64,000 bases of DNA from Hysterangium stoloniferum (taxonomy: Eukaryota > Basidiomycota > Agaricomycetes > Hysterangiales > Hysterangiaceae), in the NCBI GenBank assembly GCA_015178975.1, contig WHVD01000079.1, positions 1 through 64,000 on the forward strand. The letters run 5' to 3'. Position numbers and translations under genes: made by a program. The first letter of the stretch is position 1. Every line of letters starts with the position of its first letter. Under the pieces are notes generated by a model, which worked only from the letters and a program-made list of their open reading frames with translations, was not told the origin of the DNA and ran no database searches. Below are positions 44,302-55,100 of the stretch, one piece after another.

Positions 44302-44534
44302 ATGTCAGTGTCAGGTATCAAATATTCCTTTGTACTCAACGGTGTTACCTACGTGGGTTTATTGCCGAGTAATAAGAATACGTCAATCGTACGTCTATAA
44401 TCTACACCTCCATTTCGTTCCCCTTTTGCTTGCTAACACTTGCTCGACAGATTGGTGGACAAACCTTTTATCTGTTAAGCTTCAAGGACGGTCTGGCTCG
44501 TTCCGTGTCTAAAGATATCCTCACAAGAGTGTAA
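44302..44534 (+). CDS. Small two-exon gene, 56-codon protein of unknown function
   Basis: Exon 1 44302-44388, intron 44389-44450 (62 nt), exon 2 44451-44534. The donor is GTACGT, a GCTAACA branch site lies 17-23 bases before the acceptor, and the acceptor is CGACAG. The phase is 0 and the joined frame is open to TAA. It begins MSVSGIKYSFVLNGVTYVGL and ends SVSKDILTRV. There is no signal peptide or membrane helix; the pattern of alternating hydrophobic residues (YSFVLNGVTYVGLL, TFYLLSF) suggests a small beta-rich protein. I do not recognise it. Chance ORFs rarely come with a consensus intron, so I think it is real, but confirmation needs RNA. Confidence 0.5.
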
Positions 44535-45419
44535 GAGAGATCCCCCCCAATTTTACTTGTTCCGTTTCTAAGAACACCACCACCATAGGAATGACCAGGC
44601 CGAATTGACAAACCCTCCTGTCAGTCAATAATAACCTTCGTCACATTGTACATTATTTTTCAATGAGTGTTTCGATGGAGTTGTCAACATATGTAGTGAA
44701 ATTGCTCTATCAATTGATTACTTCCTTTAAGCGTCAAGGATATTTATGAGGATCATTCACATGCAAATTGTAAGGTTGTTGTGTCAACCTCACTCAGTCG
44801 GTAGCGGACAGGACAAGGTTATCTTTTTGAGAAGGGTAGGAATATACAATGAGTGGAGATGTTCGAAATGTAGGTGGAAAAGTAGCTACTAAAAAATCTA
44901 TATCTCTAAACGGACTTCTTCCGAGGTTAATATATCTTTTGGTGGAGCAATAAGACAACTGAAAAGGTATCCAGAACGAAGGAACAAGGGGAATGATCGA
45001 ACAAGGGGAATGATCGCGGAGATGGGAAATTAGCGATCTTGATCAGGGCAGTGAGACGAAAAAGGGGAACAATTTGGGAAATGAGAAAAATAAAAGGGAA
45101 CAATCTGGGAACCGATAGGCGAGTGATCAGTGTTAATGCGATATGGTAAGCCACCAGGATTACACAAATGCATTATTGTTCAGGGATGGATGCACAATGT
45201 CATGTGCTTCAAGTGTATTGTGACTTCTGGGTTGAGGGACACTTTCTATATAATAGATGTTGTATTAATTCAGCAACATAAAAATGTATTGAAATGGGAG
45301 GTAACGCTAGTGTACTCATATGGGCGTACTTGACCCACGTGTCGTGTTCCTCCCAAAATCTTTTTTTTATTTAACTGTGAACTCACGGTCATTAACCGTG
45401 TTATTCCCTACTCAATCCC
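44535..45419. other. Intergenic between the small gene and the kinase-like gene
   Basis: No gene supported. Holds a direct repeat of GAACAAGGGGAATGATC (about 44986-45018) and a tRNA A-box-like CACTCAGTCGGTAG without a B box. The last ~60 bases before 45420 are T-rich with CTCAATCCC and may be the core promoter. Confidence 0.5.
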
Positions 45420-46681
45420 ATGTTAAATCTATCTTCCCTACCCAAAACACTCTCAGAATGGCGCGGATATCCATGGGATCATAAAAAGAAGGAATTTCCT
45501 CGTGGCATCATCTGGCAACATCTTGAATCCTTCTTTGGAGAACATGGTCTAATTCTGTGGGTTACCTCCAGTGAACACAGGCTCAAACCCCCAAACAGTA
45601 ACGAAAGATGTCCCGATCCCTTTTCATACCAAACCGGGTTTTCCGACGAATCCATCTATGATGTTGGCTTCGACCTCATCGTATGCTCGATCTTGTCTAT
45701 GTGAACGAAACGTGTTTCTAAAATTTTCCCAAAACTACTAGAAAACCCTTATGTGTCCCGCTAGGACGTTGGATGATCGCGACGTTCTCATCAGACTGGT
45801 TGCAAAAGGGCAGGATGGTTTGAACCATTTAGAGGCCTTACGTCGTCTAGCCGTAGGGAATGTGGGATCTCGTGGTGACAATCACACAGTCCCCGTCTTG
45901 CGACTCATTAGCCTCGCAGATATGACTTTTGCAGTCTTCCCTTTGATGGGTGATAGATTCATTATTCCCTGGTATCATCAGCTCCACGAGACCACTGATG
46001 CTGCAATGCAACTGTTAGAGGTAAATTGTCCCAGGTATATGCAAAACATAACTGATTATTTTAACAGGGTCTCTCATTTTCACATGCTCGTTTAGTGGCA
46101 CATCGAGTACTGTCTCACTTACACACGTTTCTTGTCATCCGTTCAATGACCTTTTGATTAAGGACATCGATGAGGATAATATTCTAATGAATTGTTTTAA
46201 CGGCCCTCGTGTGTGTAACGGGGGGTTGCCATTCCGATCTCAGTTCCCCGTCCGATACTACTTCAACGACTTCGAGCTTGCTGTGTGCTTTGACAAAGAT
46301 TCGTCTCCATCAGAGCGTGTGGTCACCGGCATTCCTATAGCACCACGCCCAATTAACCAGTACGGACGAACCCCGGCTCCGGAGATGCTTTCAGGGAAAC
46401 CTTACTGTCCTTTTAAGTGTGATGTGTGGCAGCTGGGATGGTTGTTTTGTCAAACATTTAGTGTACGTGTTCATGGGAATCCTGCCAGTTACGAAGTCTC
46501 ACGTCACACAAAGCAAATTACGTCCTTGCCCTCTGAAATCAAGGATTTGTATCTCGAGATGGCAGCCGAAAACCCTCTGAACAGACCTACGGCGGCAGCC
46601 GCATTGGAACGCCTTCGTCTGGCACGTGACAAGACTTCTTCTGAAGTGCTCCAATCCATTTCACTAGAAAATCCACTTTAG
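45420..46681 (+). CDS. Protein kinase-like protein, four exons, intact
   Basis: Exons 45420-45680, 45742-46020, 46068-46106 and 46163-46681; introns of 61, 47 and 56 nt with GT/AG ends and CTGAT-type branch sites. All junctions are in phase and give 365 residues without a stop. The fold shows as an N-lobe remnant (VLIRLVAKGQDGLNHLEALR, with Lys and Glu at the usual positions), a hinge (FAVFPLMGD), the catalytic loop restored across intron 3 as VAHRDIDEDNILMN (HRD...N), FNDFELA in place of DFG, and PFKCDVWQLGWL with the C-lobe end NPLNRPTAA. The DFG-to-DFE change may make it weakly active or a pseudokinase. Such kinase-like proteins are common in Agaricomycetes. This is the best-preserved host gene here. 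Confidence 0.82.
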
Positions 46682-46814
46682 CCTGTCCGGTCTATTCATA
46701 TGATGTATGGCTTTTTCTTTTCCACATATGCCCTAATGAAAAGAAAGAGTGTCAGTCGATTCCGCTTCTCTGTCTGACATAGTCGTCGTGATCGTCTCTC
46801 CGCGAAGTACATCA

Positions 46815-47690
46815 TGAAATGATCTTAAATGCTGGAACCCCATGTAGGACTATCTCATGTTACCCCTTTAAAGCCGCCCTTTTTGCAAATTGGCTCATGA
46901 AATTGTGGAGCCAAGGTGAAATGGTGGTGTCATGGGATACCTTCACACAGACCTTTGAATGCAAATTTTTCCCAGCTGATGAAGTAGCTATGGCCTGTAT
47001 CAAACTCCAAGGAGTGACTTACCATCAAGCCAGAAGAATGGTCGACAAATACACGGATGAATTTCAAGAGCTCATTGACCTCACAGGTTACAAGGACCCT
47101 CTGGCCATTGTCATGAAATTTCGACATGGTCTCTTACTGAACATCCAAACCCAGGTTGTGACAATGGAAAACCACCCAAAAGATGATGATGAGCAGGGCT
47201 GGTATGAAGCAGCCTCCTGCTTTGACTGAAATTGCAACCTGAATGAGATATTTCACTCAACAGGCATCACGACATGGCCGGTCACACTGAAACCCCCAAT
47301 GCTCCTGCGTGTCGTTTTCCCACATCTCCCACATCCCCCACACCCTACATTGACACTACCCTTCTCGAAACCGATCAATGCGATGGACATCGATGTGACC
47401 AAAGGCCGTGGCCTTCCCTCGACCCTCTGCTTCGAATGGTGCCAGCCGGGTCACTTTAGTTAGGACTGCCCTCATAAGCTGCAAAGGATGCGCTCCTTAC
47501 TCACTAGCCTCGATCACGAAGGACAGGACATGGCCATGGATATCCTTCTTGCCAAAGCTGATGTCCGAATTGCTTGTAGTAGGGTGGCTGAAACTGACGA
47601 TTCTCCTTGAGGGGCTGATCTACAGCCTGTTTCGGGTTTTCCAGACTGCAGCAAGTGAAGGGTATGCCCTTGCTGCCACTTTCAAATAGA
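46815..47690 (+). pseudogene. E6 Gag with zinc knuckle
   Basis: The open part (46819-47229) reads KAALFANWLMKLWSQGEMVV, WDTFTQTFECKFFP and RRMVDKYTDEFQELIDLTGY, a gypsy capsid. After a stop the frame continues to INAMDIDV and a zinc-knuckle region CFEWCQPGHFS*DCPHK (about 47432-47480), where one residue is inserted and a TAG replaces a residue. The N-terminal ~100 residues are missing. Confidence 0.8.
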
Positions 47691-48527
47691 TTCAGTGTCT
47701 TCCCAGTTGATGATGTATGTACAGTTAATACATCAGAAGTTGAACCTCCCTTGAGTGAGGACACTGGAATTCAAGTCATACCTAACCCACCCAAGCCTTC
47801 TTCAGTCCATTCACATCGTAGAAGGCCAGCTTGGGAATGTCATCTTCCAAAATCTTTTATTATTGCCTCAACTGCCACTGCCAACTCATTACACCTAAAG
47901 GTTGAGCTTCAAACAACTGACACTGGTCTCCTCCAATCGACTCGTGCATTGGTTGACTGTGGTGCTACTGGTTTGTTCATTGACCAGGACTATGTGCATG
48001 AAAATGGAATTGCCACACAATCACTCCTTTACCCAATCCATGTGTACAATGTAGATGGGACACCCAATGAAGCAGGTTCAATCACTGAAGTTGCTGAACT
48101 GGTCCTCCACTACAAGGATCACTCAGAGAAGGCATTATTTGCAGTCACCAAACTTGGGAAGGAATCCCTTTTACTCGGCTATAACTGGCTTCGGGATCAC
48201 AATCCTGAGATCAATTGGCAGACACAAGAAGTCAAGATGACCCATTGCAACCCACACTGTAAAGAGTGTAAAATCTCAACCCTCCGGGCACGGGAAGAGA
48301 TTAGATGTTTACAAGCTTGTAGAGATGCCCCAGCCCCAGTCATCACATCTGAGGAAACAGAAGAGCCAATTCCTGACATACTACCTGATCAGTCTGATGA
48401 GGTTGAAGACCAAATGGATGACTTAATTGAAGGTGGAGATCAGGTATTTGTCAGTGCTACACCCAGAACTGACCCCAAGTCAGATTCAAGCATCTGCTAC
48501 AGTGTCTCAGCGATTAGCAAAGGCTAG
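47655..48527 (+). pseudogene. E6 protease region
   Basis: Open over 290 codons. ALVDCGATGLFIDQDYV (about 47945-47995) is the retroviral-type aspartic protease site, where the usual D[ST]G reads DCGATG, as in many Agaricomycete gypsy elements. LLLGYNWLRDHNPEINWQ follows, the typical distal motif. An acidic linker precedes the RT. The frame ends at TAG 48525, and the RT linker continues in other frames. Confidence 0.8.
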
Positions 48528-50101
48528 TGCAAGGTTCAACACACCAAGTCCAAAAGGGTTCTGAGACATTGTCCCTGAGTATCTCCACACCTTTGAAGAT
48601 GTGTTTTCCAAGGAGTAATTTGATTTACTACCTGATCGAAAACCTTGGGACCATGCAATTGAACTAATCCCTGATGCAAAGTCAACCAATTGCAAGGTCT
48701 ACCCCATGTCCCTCAATGAGCAGACAGAGCTGGATATTTTCATTGCTGAAAACTTGGCAACTGTCGGATACACCCTTCTAAGTCACCCATGGCATCCCCA
48801 GTTTTCTTCATCAAGAAGAAGGATGGCTCCCTGCGACTTGTACAAGATTATCAGACACTGAATGCCCAAACCATAAAGAATTGATATCCACTCCCACTCA
48901 TCTCAGAGTTGGTAAATCGATTGAAGGGGGCACGGTATTTCACAAAGCTTGATGTTAGATGGGGCAATAATGTTCACATTAAAGAGGGGGATGAGTGGAA
49001 GGCTGCCTTCCAAACAAACAGAGGGTTGTTTGAACCCTTAGTCATGTTTTTTGGACTCACTAACAACCCAGCAACCTTCCAGACTATGATGAATGATATT
49101 TTCTGGGATTTGATTGCTGAAGGAGTCATTTGTGTCTACCTGGATGACATCCTCCTCTTTACCAAGACACTTGAGGAACATCGACATGTCCTATTACTGG
49201 TTCTTGAGCATCTTCGTGAGTATAAGCTCTACCTTAAGCCAGAGAAATGTGAGTTTGAAAAAACAAATGTTGAATATCTGGGCCTAGTCATCTCTGAAAA
49301 CCAAGCAGAGATGGACCCAATCAAGGTCTCAGGTGTGTGTGATTGGCCCACTCCAACTAGTTGGAAGGAGGTACAAGCCTTCCTTGGGTTTCCCAACTTC
49401 TATAGGCGATTCATATCAGATTTCTCCCACCATGCACGACCACTGTTTGACCTCACAAAAAAGGAATCAGCTTGGAGGTGGACTATGACAGAGGACAAAG
49501 CTTTCCTTCTCCTCAAGGATCTGGTTACAAATGCAGCAATTCTGACAATGCCTGATGACTCAAAACCATTTCGAGTTGAAGCTGACTCATCAGACTATGC
49601 CACTGGAGCAGTCCTCTCACAACAGCAGGAGGATGGAAAGTGGCATCCTGTCACCTTTTACTCAAAAAGCCTGTCAGCTGTTGAACACAATTATGAGATC
49701 CACGACAAAGAGATGCTTGCAGTGATCCGTGCCTTTGATGAGTGGAGACATTTCCTAGAGGGGGCACGACACTCAGTTGAGGTGTGGACTGATCACAAAA
49801 ACCTTGAGTACTTCATGTCCTCAAAGAAGCTAAATCGAAGGCAGGCCTGATGGTCCCTGTTCCTGGCACATTTTGATTTCCAACTGAACCACTGACCAGG
49901 ATGGTCTATGGGCAAAACTGATGCACTCTCTTGCCGGCCTGACCATGGCTCTGGTGAGGGTGACAACTCAGACATAACCCTACTTAAACCAGAGTTTTTG
50001 CAATTTGAGCCATGGAGGGTGTGTCAATACATGGGCCAGAATGTGAATTCCTCACTTCTATTTGCCAAGGAAATGAGAAGGGTGAACAGGAGGAAGCAGT
50101 G
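48528..50101 (+). pseudogene. E6 RT-RNase H
   Basis: The first RT motifs are split over frames ([20 protein letters not shown] around 48805-48870). The main block (48909-49850) has ARYFTKLDVRWGNN, FGLTNNPATFQTMMN and CVYLDDILLF (YLDD), then RNase H with VEADSSDYATGAVLSQ and TDHKNLEYFMSSK. A TGA at 49848 and further stops break the RNase H end (MGKTDALSCRPDH). Key catalytic residues persist. Confidence 0.85.
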
Positions 50102-51559
50102 ATCGCAGCAGTGAAGGAACTCTGAAAATCTGGTGGCCGATCCATCAAATTAATGGAATGGTCAGAGGAGGAGGGATTGGTGTTGTATCAGGGAAAAATA
50201 TATGTACCAACAGACCCAGAACTGAGGTGTAGGATTGTGGAACAGCATCATGACTCTCAGATTGCTGGCCATGCAGGATGATGGAAGACCTTAGAGCTGG
50301 TAAGCCACAACTTCTGGTGGCCAGGCATATCATGATATATAGGACAGTATGTCAAGACCTGTGACATCTGTGTGCACACCAAGTTTCAGCGTCGAATGCC
50401 AATTGGGGAATTACACCCAAACACCACACCAGAAGATCGGTGGGATACAACTACTGTTGACTTCATAGTTAACCTACCTGAATCCCAAGGGTATGATTCA
50501 GTTATGGTAATTGTAGACCTCATGACCAAGCGTGGACACTTCCTGCCCACACATAAGACTGTTGACTCTGTTGGTGCAGCTCGGATCTTTTTCAAGGATG
50601 TGTGGAAGCATCATGGACTTCCACAGGGAGTTATCTCAGATCGTGGATCACACTTTGCAAGTCAATTCACTCGGGAATTATACCGACTCCTTAGTATTCA
50701 ACCAGCCTATTCCACAGCCTACCACCCTCAGTCTGATGGGCAGACTGAACGAGTCAACCAAGAGTTGGAGACATATCTACAGATTTTTGTAAATCAGTGC
50801 CAATCAGACTGGGTTGATATTCTCCCACTTGCAGAATTCCAATATAACAACCATATCCATACATCTACACAACAGACACCATTCATGTTAGACTGTGGAC
50901 GTCATCCACAAATGGGTTTTGAACCAGACCTTCGATCCAATAAGGTGGAATCAGTAAATGATTTTCGAGACCGAATGGCCAAAACTCTTGAAGAGGCAAA
51001 AGCAGCACTGGCTAAAGCAAAGGATGAGATGACAAAGTACTATAACCGTCGGCGAACCCCAGCACCAAACTTCAAAGCAAGAGACCAATTTTTCCTGGAT
51101 GCCAGTGACATTCAAATGGCCCACCCCTCAAAGATGCTTTCACACCTTCGATTAGGGCCATTCAAGGTACTTGAACAGGTCTCACCAATTGCCTATAAGT
51201 TGGAACTGCCCAAGTCAATGAATAGACTTCACCCAGTCTTCAATGTGGTGAAACTGACACCAAAGATGAAGGATCCAATCATTGGCCACCATTATAAACC
51301 ACCACCAGATCCAATAGTGGTGGAAGGAGAGGTGGAGTATGAGGTTGAGAAGGTATTAGACAGTAGATGGAGATATGGGCAGATTGAATACCTCATAAAA
51401 TGGCAAGGTTTTGGCATGGAACATAATAGCTGGGAACCAGGGCATAAAGTATTTGCCCCTGCCTTGACAGCAGACTTCCACACACAACATCCAGAGGCAG
51501 TAATAATCAGGGCCCTATTCGAGGATCAAGGCAACCTCCAACCACTGCAGTGTGAGTGA
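50102..51559 (+). CDS. E6 integrase with C-terminal chromodomain
   Basis: The zinc-binding part (50240-50380: HHDSQIAGHAG...CDIC) has two stops; from 50372 the frame is open for 395 codons. The catalytic triad is complete: TVDFIV, ISDRGSHFAS and QSDGQTERVNQ, with 35 residues between the second Asp and the Glu. The GPY/F-like region (LRLGPFKVLEQVSPIAYKL) and a chromodomain (EVEKVLDSRWRYGQIEYLIK, then WQGFGMEHNSWEP) follow. It would insert element cDNA, with the chromodomain guiding it to marked chromatin. This is the best-kept integrase of the window, but without the zinc finger it is probably inactive. Confidence 0.85.
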
Positions 51560-51633
51560 CCCAGATTCCAGGGTTTTGAAAGGTCAAGCCTGGACTCTAT
51601 TGGCAGCAACATCATGTTGGGACGCCATACCTT

Positions 51634-51647
51634 AAAAAGGGGGGTGA
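51634..51647 (+). promoter_or_regulatory. E6 polypurine tract
   Basis: AAAAAGGGGGGTGA directly before the 3' LTR, the plus-strand primer site of LTR elements. Confidence 0.75.
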
Positions 51648-51949
51648 TGTCAGGGGACAAGCTTAAGTTTTCCGATTTCACTCCTGACCTTCCTTAATAT
51701 AGTTTCATAAGTAAAGGGTGAGGGCACCTTGTTGTTATCACATTTTCAAACTCCACTGCACCCTTAGTTAGTCACCCGCTAGCCGAGGATTCCTTAGACT
51801 TTTCTCTTCAGATTCCCTCTGCTAGGTAAGTAATACTGTATTCTACATGTATGTAACTAAATATGTATACAACTTACTTCGGATTCCTCTGCTAGTGCCC
51901 CAACTCAGTCATAGTGTGAGTCAGTGTGGTCTAGAGAGTTGCCCTTACA
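51648..51949 (+). repeat. 3' LTR of E6, 302 bp
   Basis: Starts TGTCAGGGGACAAG after the PPT and ends TTGCCCTTACA; the termini are imperfect inverted repeats. The 3' boundary is inferred from those termini only, because no second copy exists here. Confidence 0.6.
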
Positions 51950-51968
51950 GTATTGTAATGGAGGTATC

Positions 51969-53314
51969 TGTTAAGGGTACATACATGGCAGGTTTCCGGA
52001 GAAACCCACAGGAAATCCAGTAGGACTTGGCTTCAGCTTATAGGCTGCACCCTCACGAGATTGTGTTGTCCAATTTCAAACAGGCAGATGGGAATCCTGG
52101 GGAGTCTGGGCGGAGTTTGTGGGTCGAGGGGTCATAGGTTGGAGGTCATGGGTCGAGAGGTCAGGGAGTCGAGAAAGATAAGTCGGAGGTTGAGAGATAG
52201 GTGTGTCAGAGCCCGTGGGCTCCGACTAGCGAGAGTGGTGTAATTCAAAGAGGAGTTTAGAGTGGAAAATGTACTGGATTACTAGGGAGAGTCTAAGCTA
52301 ATTTTCTGACTGGTGTTACAACCTGTTCCCGGATGTTTCAATATCCGACTTCCGATCTCCGACTACAGAACATCATAGTTACCGTATCATCCACGTTCTT
52401 CCCTTGTTCCACATTTGGTAATTTGTCCGTTGACAAGTATTCACTCGTTTGTTTGTTGTATTCCCGTTTCGGAATATTGTCTCCCTAATGTGTCTTATTG
52501 TATTTCCGTTTTAAGAACATTTCCGTTTCCATCTTATTATGGTCTTAGTTTGTAGTACAATAACGAGTAGACTTATATTAGTTTCTGCGAATTTGTACTT
52601 TACCTTAGATCTGATATCGACTTAGTTTCTTATTCCTTCTCCCATCTTTCTGTACGCTTGATATTCGGAACTCTTCAGAACTCTGAATATCCGTATCTTC
52701 CATTGTAAGTCTCACCTCTGAAATTAAGGACTTTGAGTGTTTGCATAGAGGCGCAGCACATAAGCTGAAGCCGACGTCCTGACCCTATCCGATAGTTCCC
52801 GACACGGCACTTAACAACTGGATTGTATATACAACATCTGCCAGACTATATAGACTGTGGAATGAATAACATACCAAAAATCCAGTAATAATGAAAATGA
52901 AACTAGCAAAACATAAAATGAAATAAGTAAACACCAAATTTGGTGTTAGGAATGGAATGGGATGGAGCGGAGTCTGAATCATGACAGGACATAAACCATA
53001 ATGGGAAATGGAGCGGGAGCAGAGTCCGAATTGTGACAGGTCATTTGACTAAAACAGGAACAGGGCTCAGTTAGAGGGATGATGGGTTTTCTGAGCGGGG
53101 TCCAGTGACTGATGCATGGGACGAGGTCGGAGATAGACAGGGATGGAGTTTAGCAGGTATTCCAGTGACTGATATGGGACATAATGAAGTCAAACATGGA
53201 CAAGTCTGATGTACGGAGTCCAGCAGGAATTCTGGTAAACTGACAATTGGTGCGTATAGGGTGCGGGTGCGTATAAGTTAGTTCCCGGAGTCCAGCAGGA
53301 ATTCCAGTTATAAC
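51969..53314 (-). mobile_element. Solo LTR family 4 (4a), TSD GTATC, with nested LTR
   Basis: TGTTAAGGGTACATAC (51969) to AGTTATAACA (53314), flanked by GTATC at 51964-51968 and 53315-53319. About 840 bp once the nested family-5 LTR is removed. Confidence 0.92.
52314..52816 (+). mobile_element. Solo LTR family 5 (5a), TSD ACTGG
   Basis: TGTTACAACCTG...CACTTAACA, 503 bp, flanked by ACTGG at 52309-52313 and 52817-52821. It contains a TATA-like TATATTA at 52574 and, 33 nt later, AGATCTGATAT (52607-52617), complementary to the family-5 PBS. Confidence 0.93.
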
Positions 53315-53932
53315 AGTATCACATGCTCCCAATCACAAAGTCTTTTTAGCCTGAGGTTTTTTCCCCCTTCAATCATGTCTTACAACTATTTTGGTTACTA
53401 TGTCTCACTGCAATCTTTCTTTGTTTCTCTATTTATTGTCAGTTTATATATATACCAAAGCCAAAACACTATGTCAGTCAATTCTCACTCTATGTTGACT
53501 GAGATCCATTACCCTTTTTTGTTTGTCCTTAGTATGACTGTATTAACCTTGCCTCTTCCAGTAGATATAGATCTTATCGTAGGTATTATCCAATATTAGT
53601 TGATTCCCACTTTGTGTTGACTGTGATATATGTAATTCTTGTTATACAGGGTGCCACTATTGCTCAGATGCAACAGAGAAGTCTTCAAGTAATATTGAAG
53701 AAGGTTGTAGAATACTCCAGAATGTACAAAAGATTGCAAGAGCATATAGAATTATTTGGAACTTTGTGGAATATTGTAGAATGTTGTGGAATATTGTAGA
53801 ATGTTGTGGAACATTCTAGTAACTTCTGACAATCACTTTGGAAGGTTATAGAACATTATGGAAAGTCATGGAAGGCTTGGGTATGTTGAGGATTTTCTAG
53901 TAGGACTTATGGAATGTTCTAGATAAGGCATC
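53315..53932. other. Unassigned region with 20-bp GAA/TTC repeat
   Basis: No gene. At 53766-53819 the unit GTGGAATATTGTAGAATGTT occurs twice, followed by GTGGAACATTCTAG. The inverted GAA-TTC blocks resemble heat-shock elements, possibly part of a decayed copia LTR. Confidence 0.45.
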
Positions 53933-54362
53933 CTGTTAGGACTGGAACACCCACTGGGACCCAGATCCCACCATGCCAGCACCCAACTCTCTGTTTACAA
54001 GATGATCCACCAACTGGACTCTGACCAGATATGTATCCTGGACCTCTTAAAATGCTTGAAGATCTTTGCCCTGATCTGTTCCTGAGCTTGTTTGACATCT
54101 GGTTTATTATGCCTCTGCATTTGTCCCTATTCTGTTTCAACCCTTGTTCTTAATATGGTCAACCCTGTCTTGTTTCTCATTTGCTCATTTTGTCTCTTTA
54201 TCTTGCTGGATTAGTAGTACAAGAATCTTTAGTTCTATATAGTCTAGTAAATGTTTGTACTTACAATCCAATCAGAAAATTGACTTAGCATCCACTAGTA
54301 ACTTTACACCAGTGTATTCCTGGAACTTGCAGGCCTTCCATCTGAGACATAGTATACAGTGA
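53933..54362 (+). repeat. Diverged LTR-4 fragment (4f)
   Basis: TGTTAGGACTGGAACACCC and later CTATATAGTCTAGTAAATG...TACAATCCAATCAGAAAAT match LTR-4 in plus orientation, with large internal losses. Confidence 0.55.
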
Positions 54363-55100
54363 TGTTATGACTGGAATTCCCGCCAGACTCTGGGCACTAA
54401 CTTATATGCACCTGCACCTTATATGCACCAATTATCAGTTTACTGGAATTCCTGCCAGACTCCATATGTCAGACCTGTCCACATTCAACCTTTGTTACTT
54501 CATGGATCAGTCACCAGAATACCTGCCAGACTCTGACCCTGTTTATCTCCGACCCTGTCCCACGCATCAGTCACTGGACCCCACTCGGAAAACCTGTCAG
54601 CCCTCTAACTGAGCCCCATTCCTGTTATAGTCAAATGACCTGTCACAATTTGGACTCAGCTCCCACCCTGTTCCCATTATGGTTTTATGACCTATCACGA
54701 TTCGGACTCCACTCTGTTCCATCCCATTCCTAACACCAAGTTTGGTGTTTATTTATCTCGTTTTATGTTTGCTAGTTTAGTTTTCATTATTACTGGATTT
54801 GGTATGTTATTCATTCCACAGTCTATATAGTCTGGCAGAAGTTGTACATACAATCCAGTCAGAAAATCAGCTTAGATTCTCCCCAGTAATCTTAGTATAT
54901 TTTCCACTCTAAATTCCTCTTTGAAACACACCATTCTTACTCATCGGAGCCCATGGGCTCCAACCCATCTATCACTCGACCTCTGACTTATCTATCTCAA
55001 TTCCCTGACCTCTCAACTCACAAACCCTGCCCAGACTCCCCGGGATTCCTGTCTGCCCATTTGAACTTGGACAAGATGATCTCATGAGGGTGCAGCCTAT
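54363..55100 (+). repeat. LTR-4 copy (4b), truncated at its 3' end
   Basis: TGTTATGACTGGAATTCC to GGGTGCAGCCTAT, where it meets copy 4c in opposite orientation. The last ~90 bp of the LTR are missing. Confidence 0.75.

Larger units (their letters stand above)
46815..51949 (+). mobile_element. 5'-truncated chromodomain Ty3/gypsy retrotransposon E6
   Basis: Gag (from 46815, truncated), CCHC, protease, RT, RNase H, integrase and chromodomain lie in order on the plus strand, followed by a polypurine tract and a 302-bp 3' LTR. There is no 5' LTR: the gag begins about 134 bases after the stop codon of the kinase-like gene. Confidence 0.88.

Noticed and set aside
44790-44815. tRNA gene or SINE head (CACTCAGTCGGTAG resembles an A box)
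   Set aside because: No acceptor pairing and no GGTTCGAATCC-type B box in the next 80 bases.
44927-45154. Minus-strand ORF of 75 codons
   Set aside because: It arises from GGGGAA-rich repeats, is low in complexity, and has no start context or homologue that I recognise.
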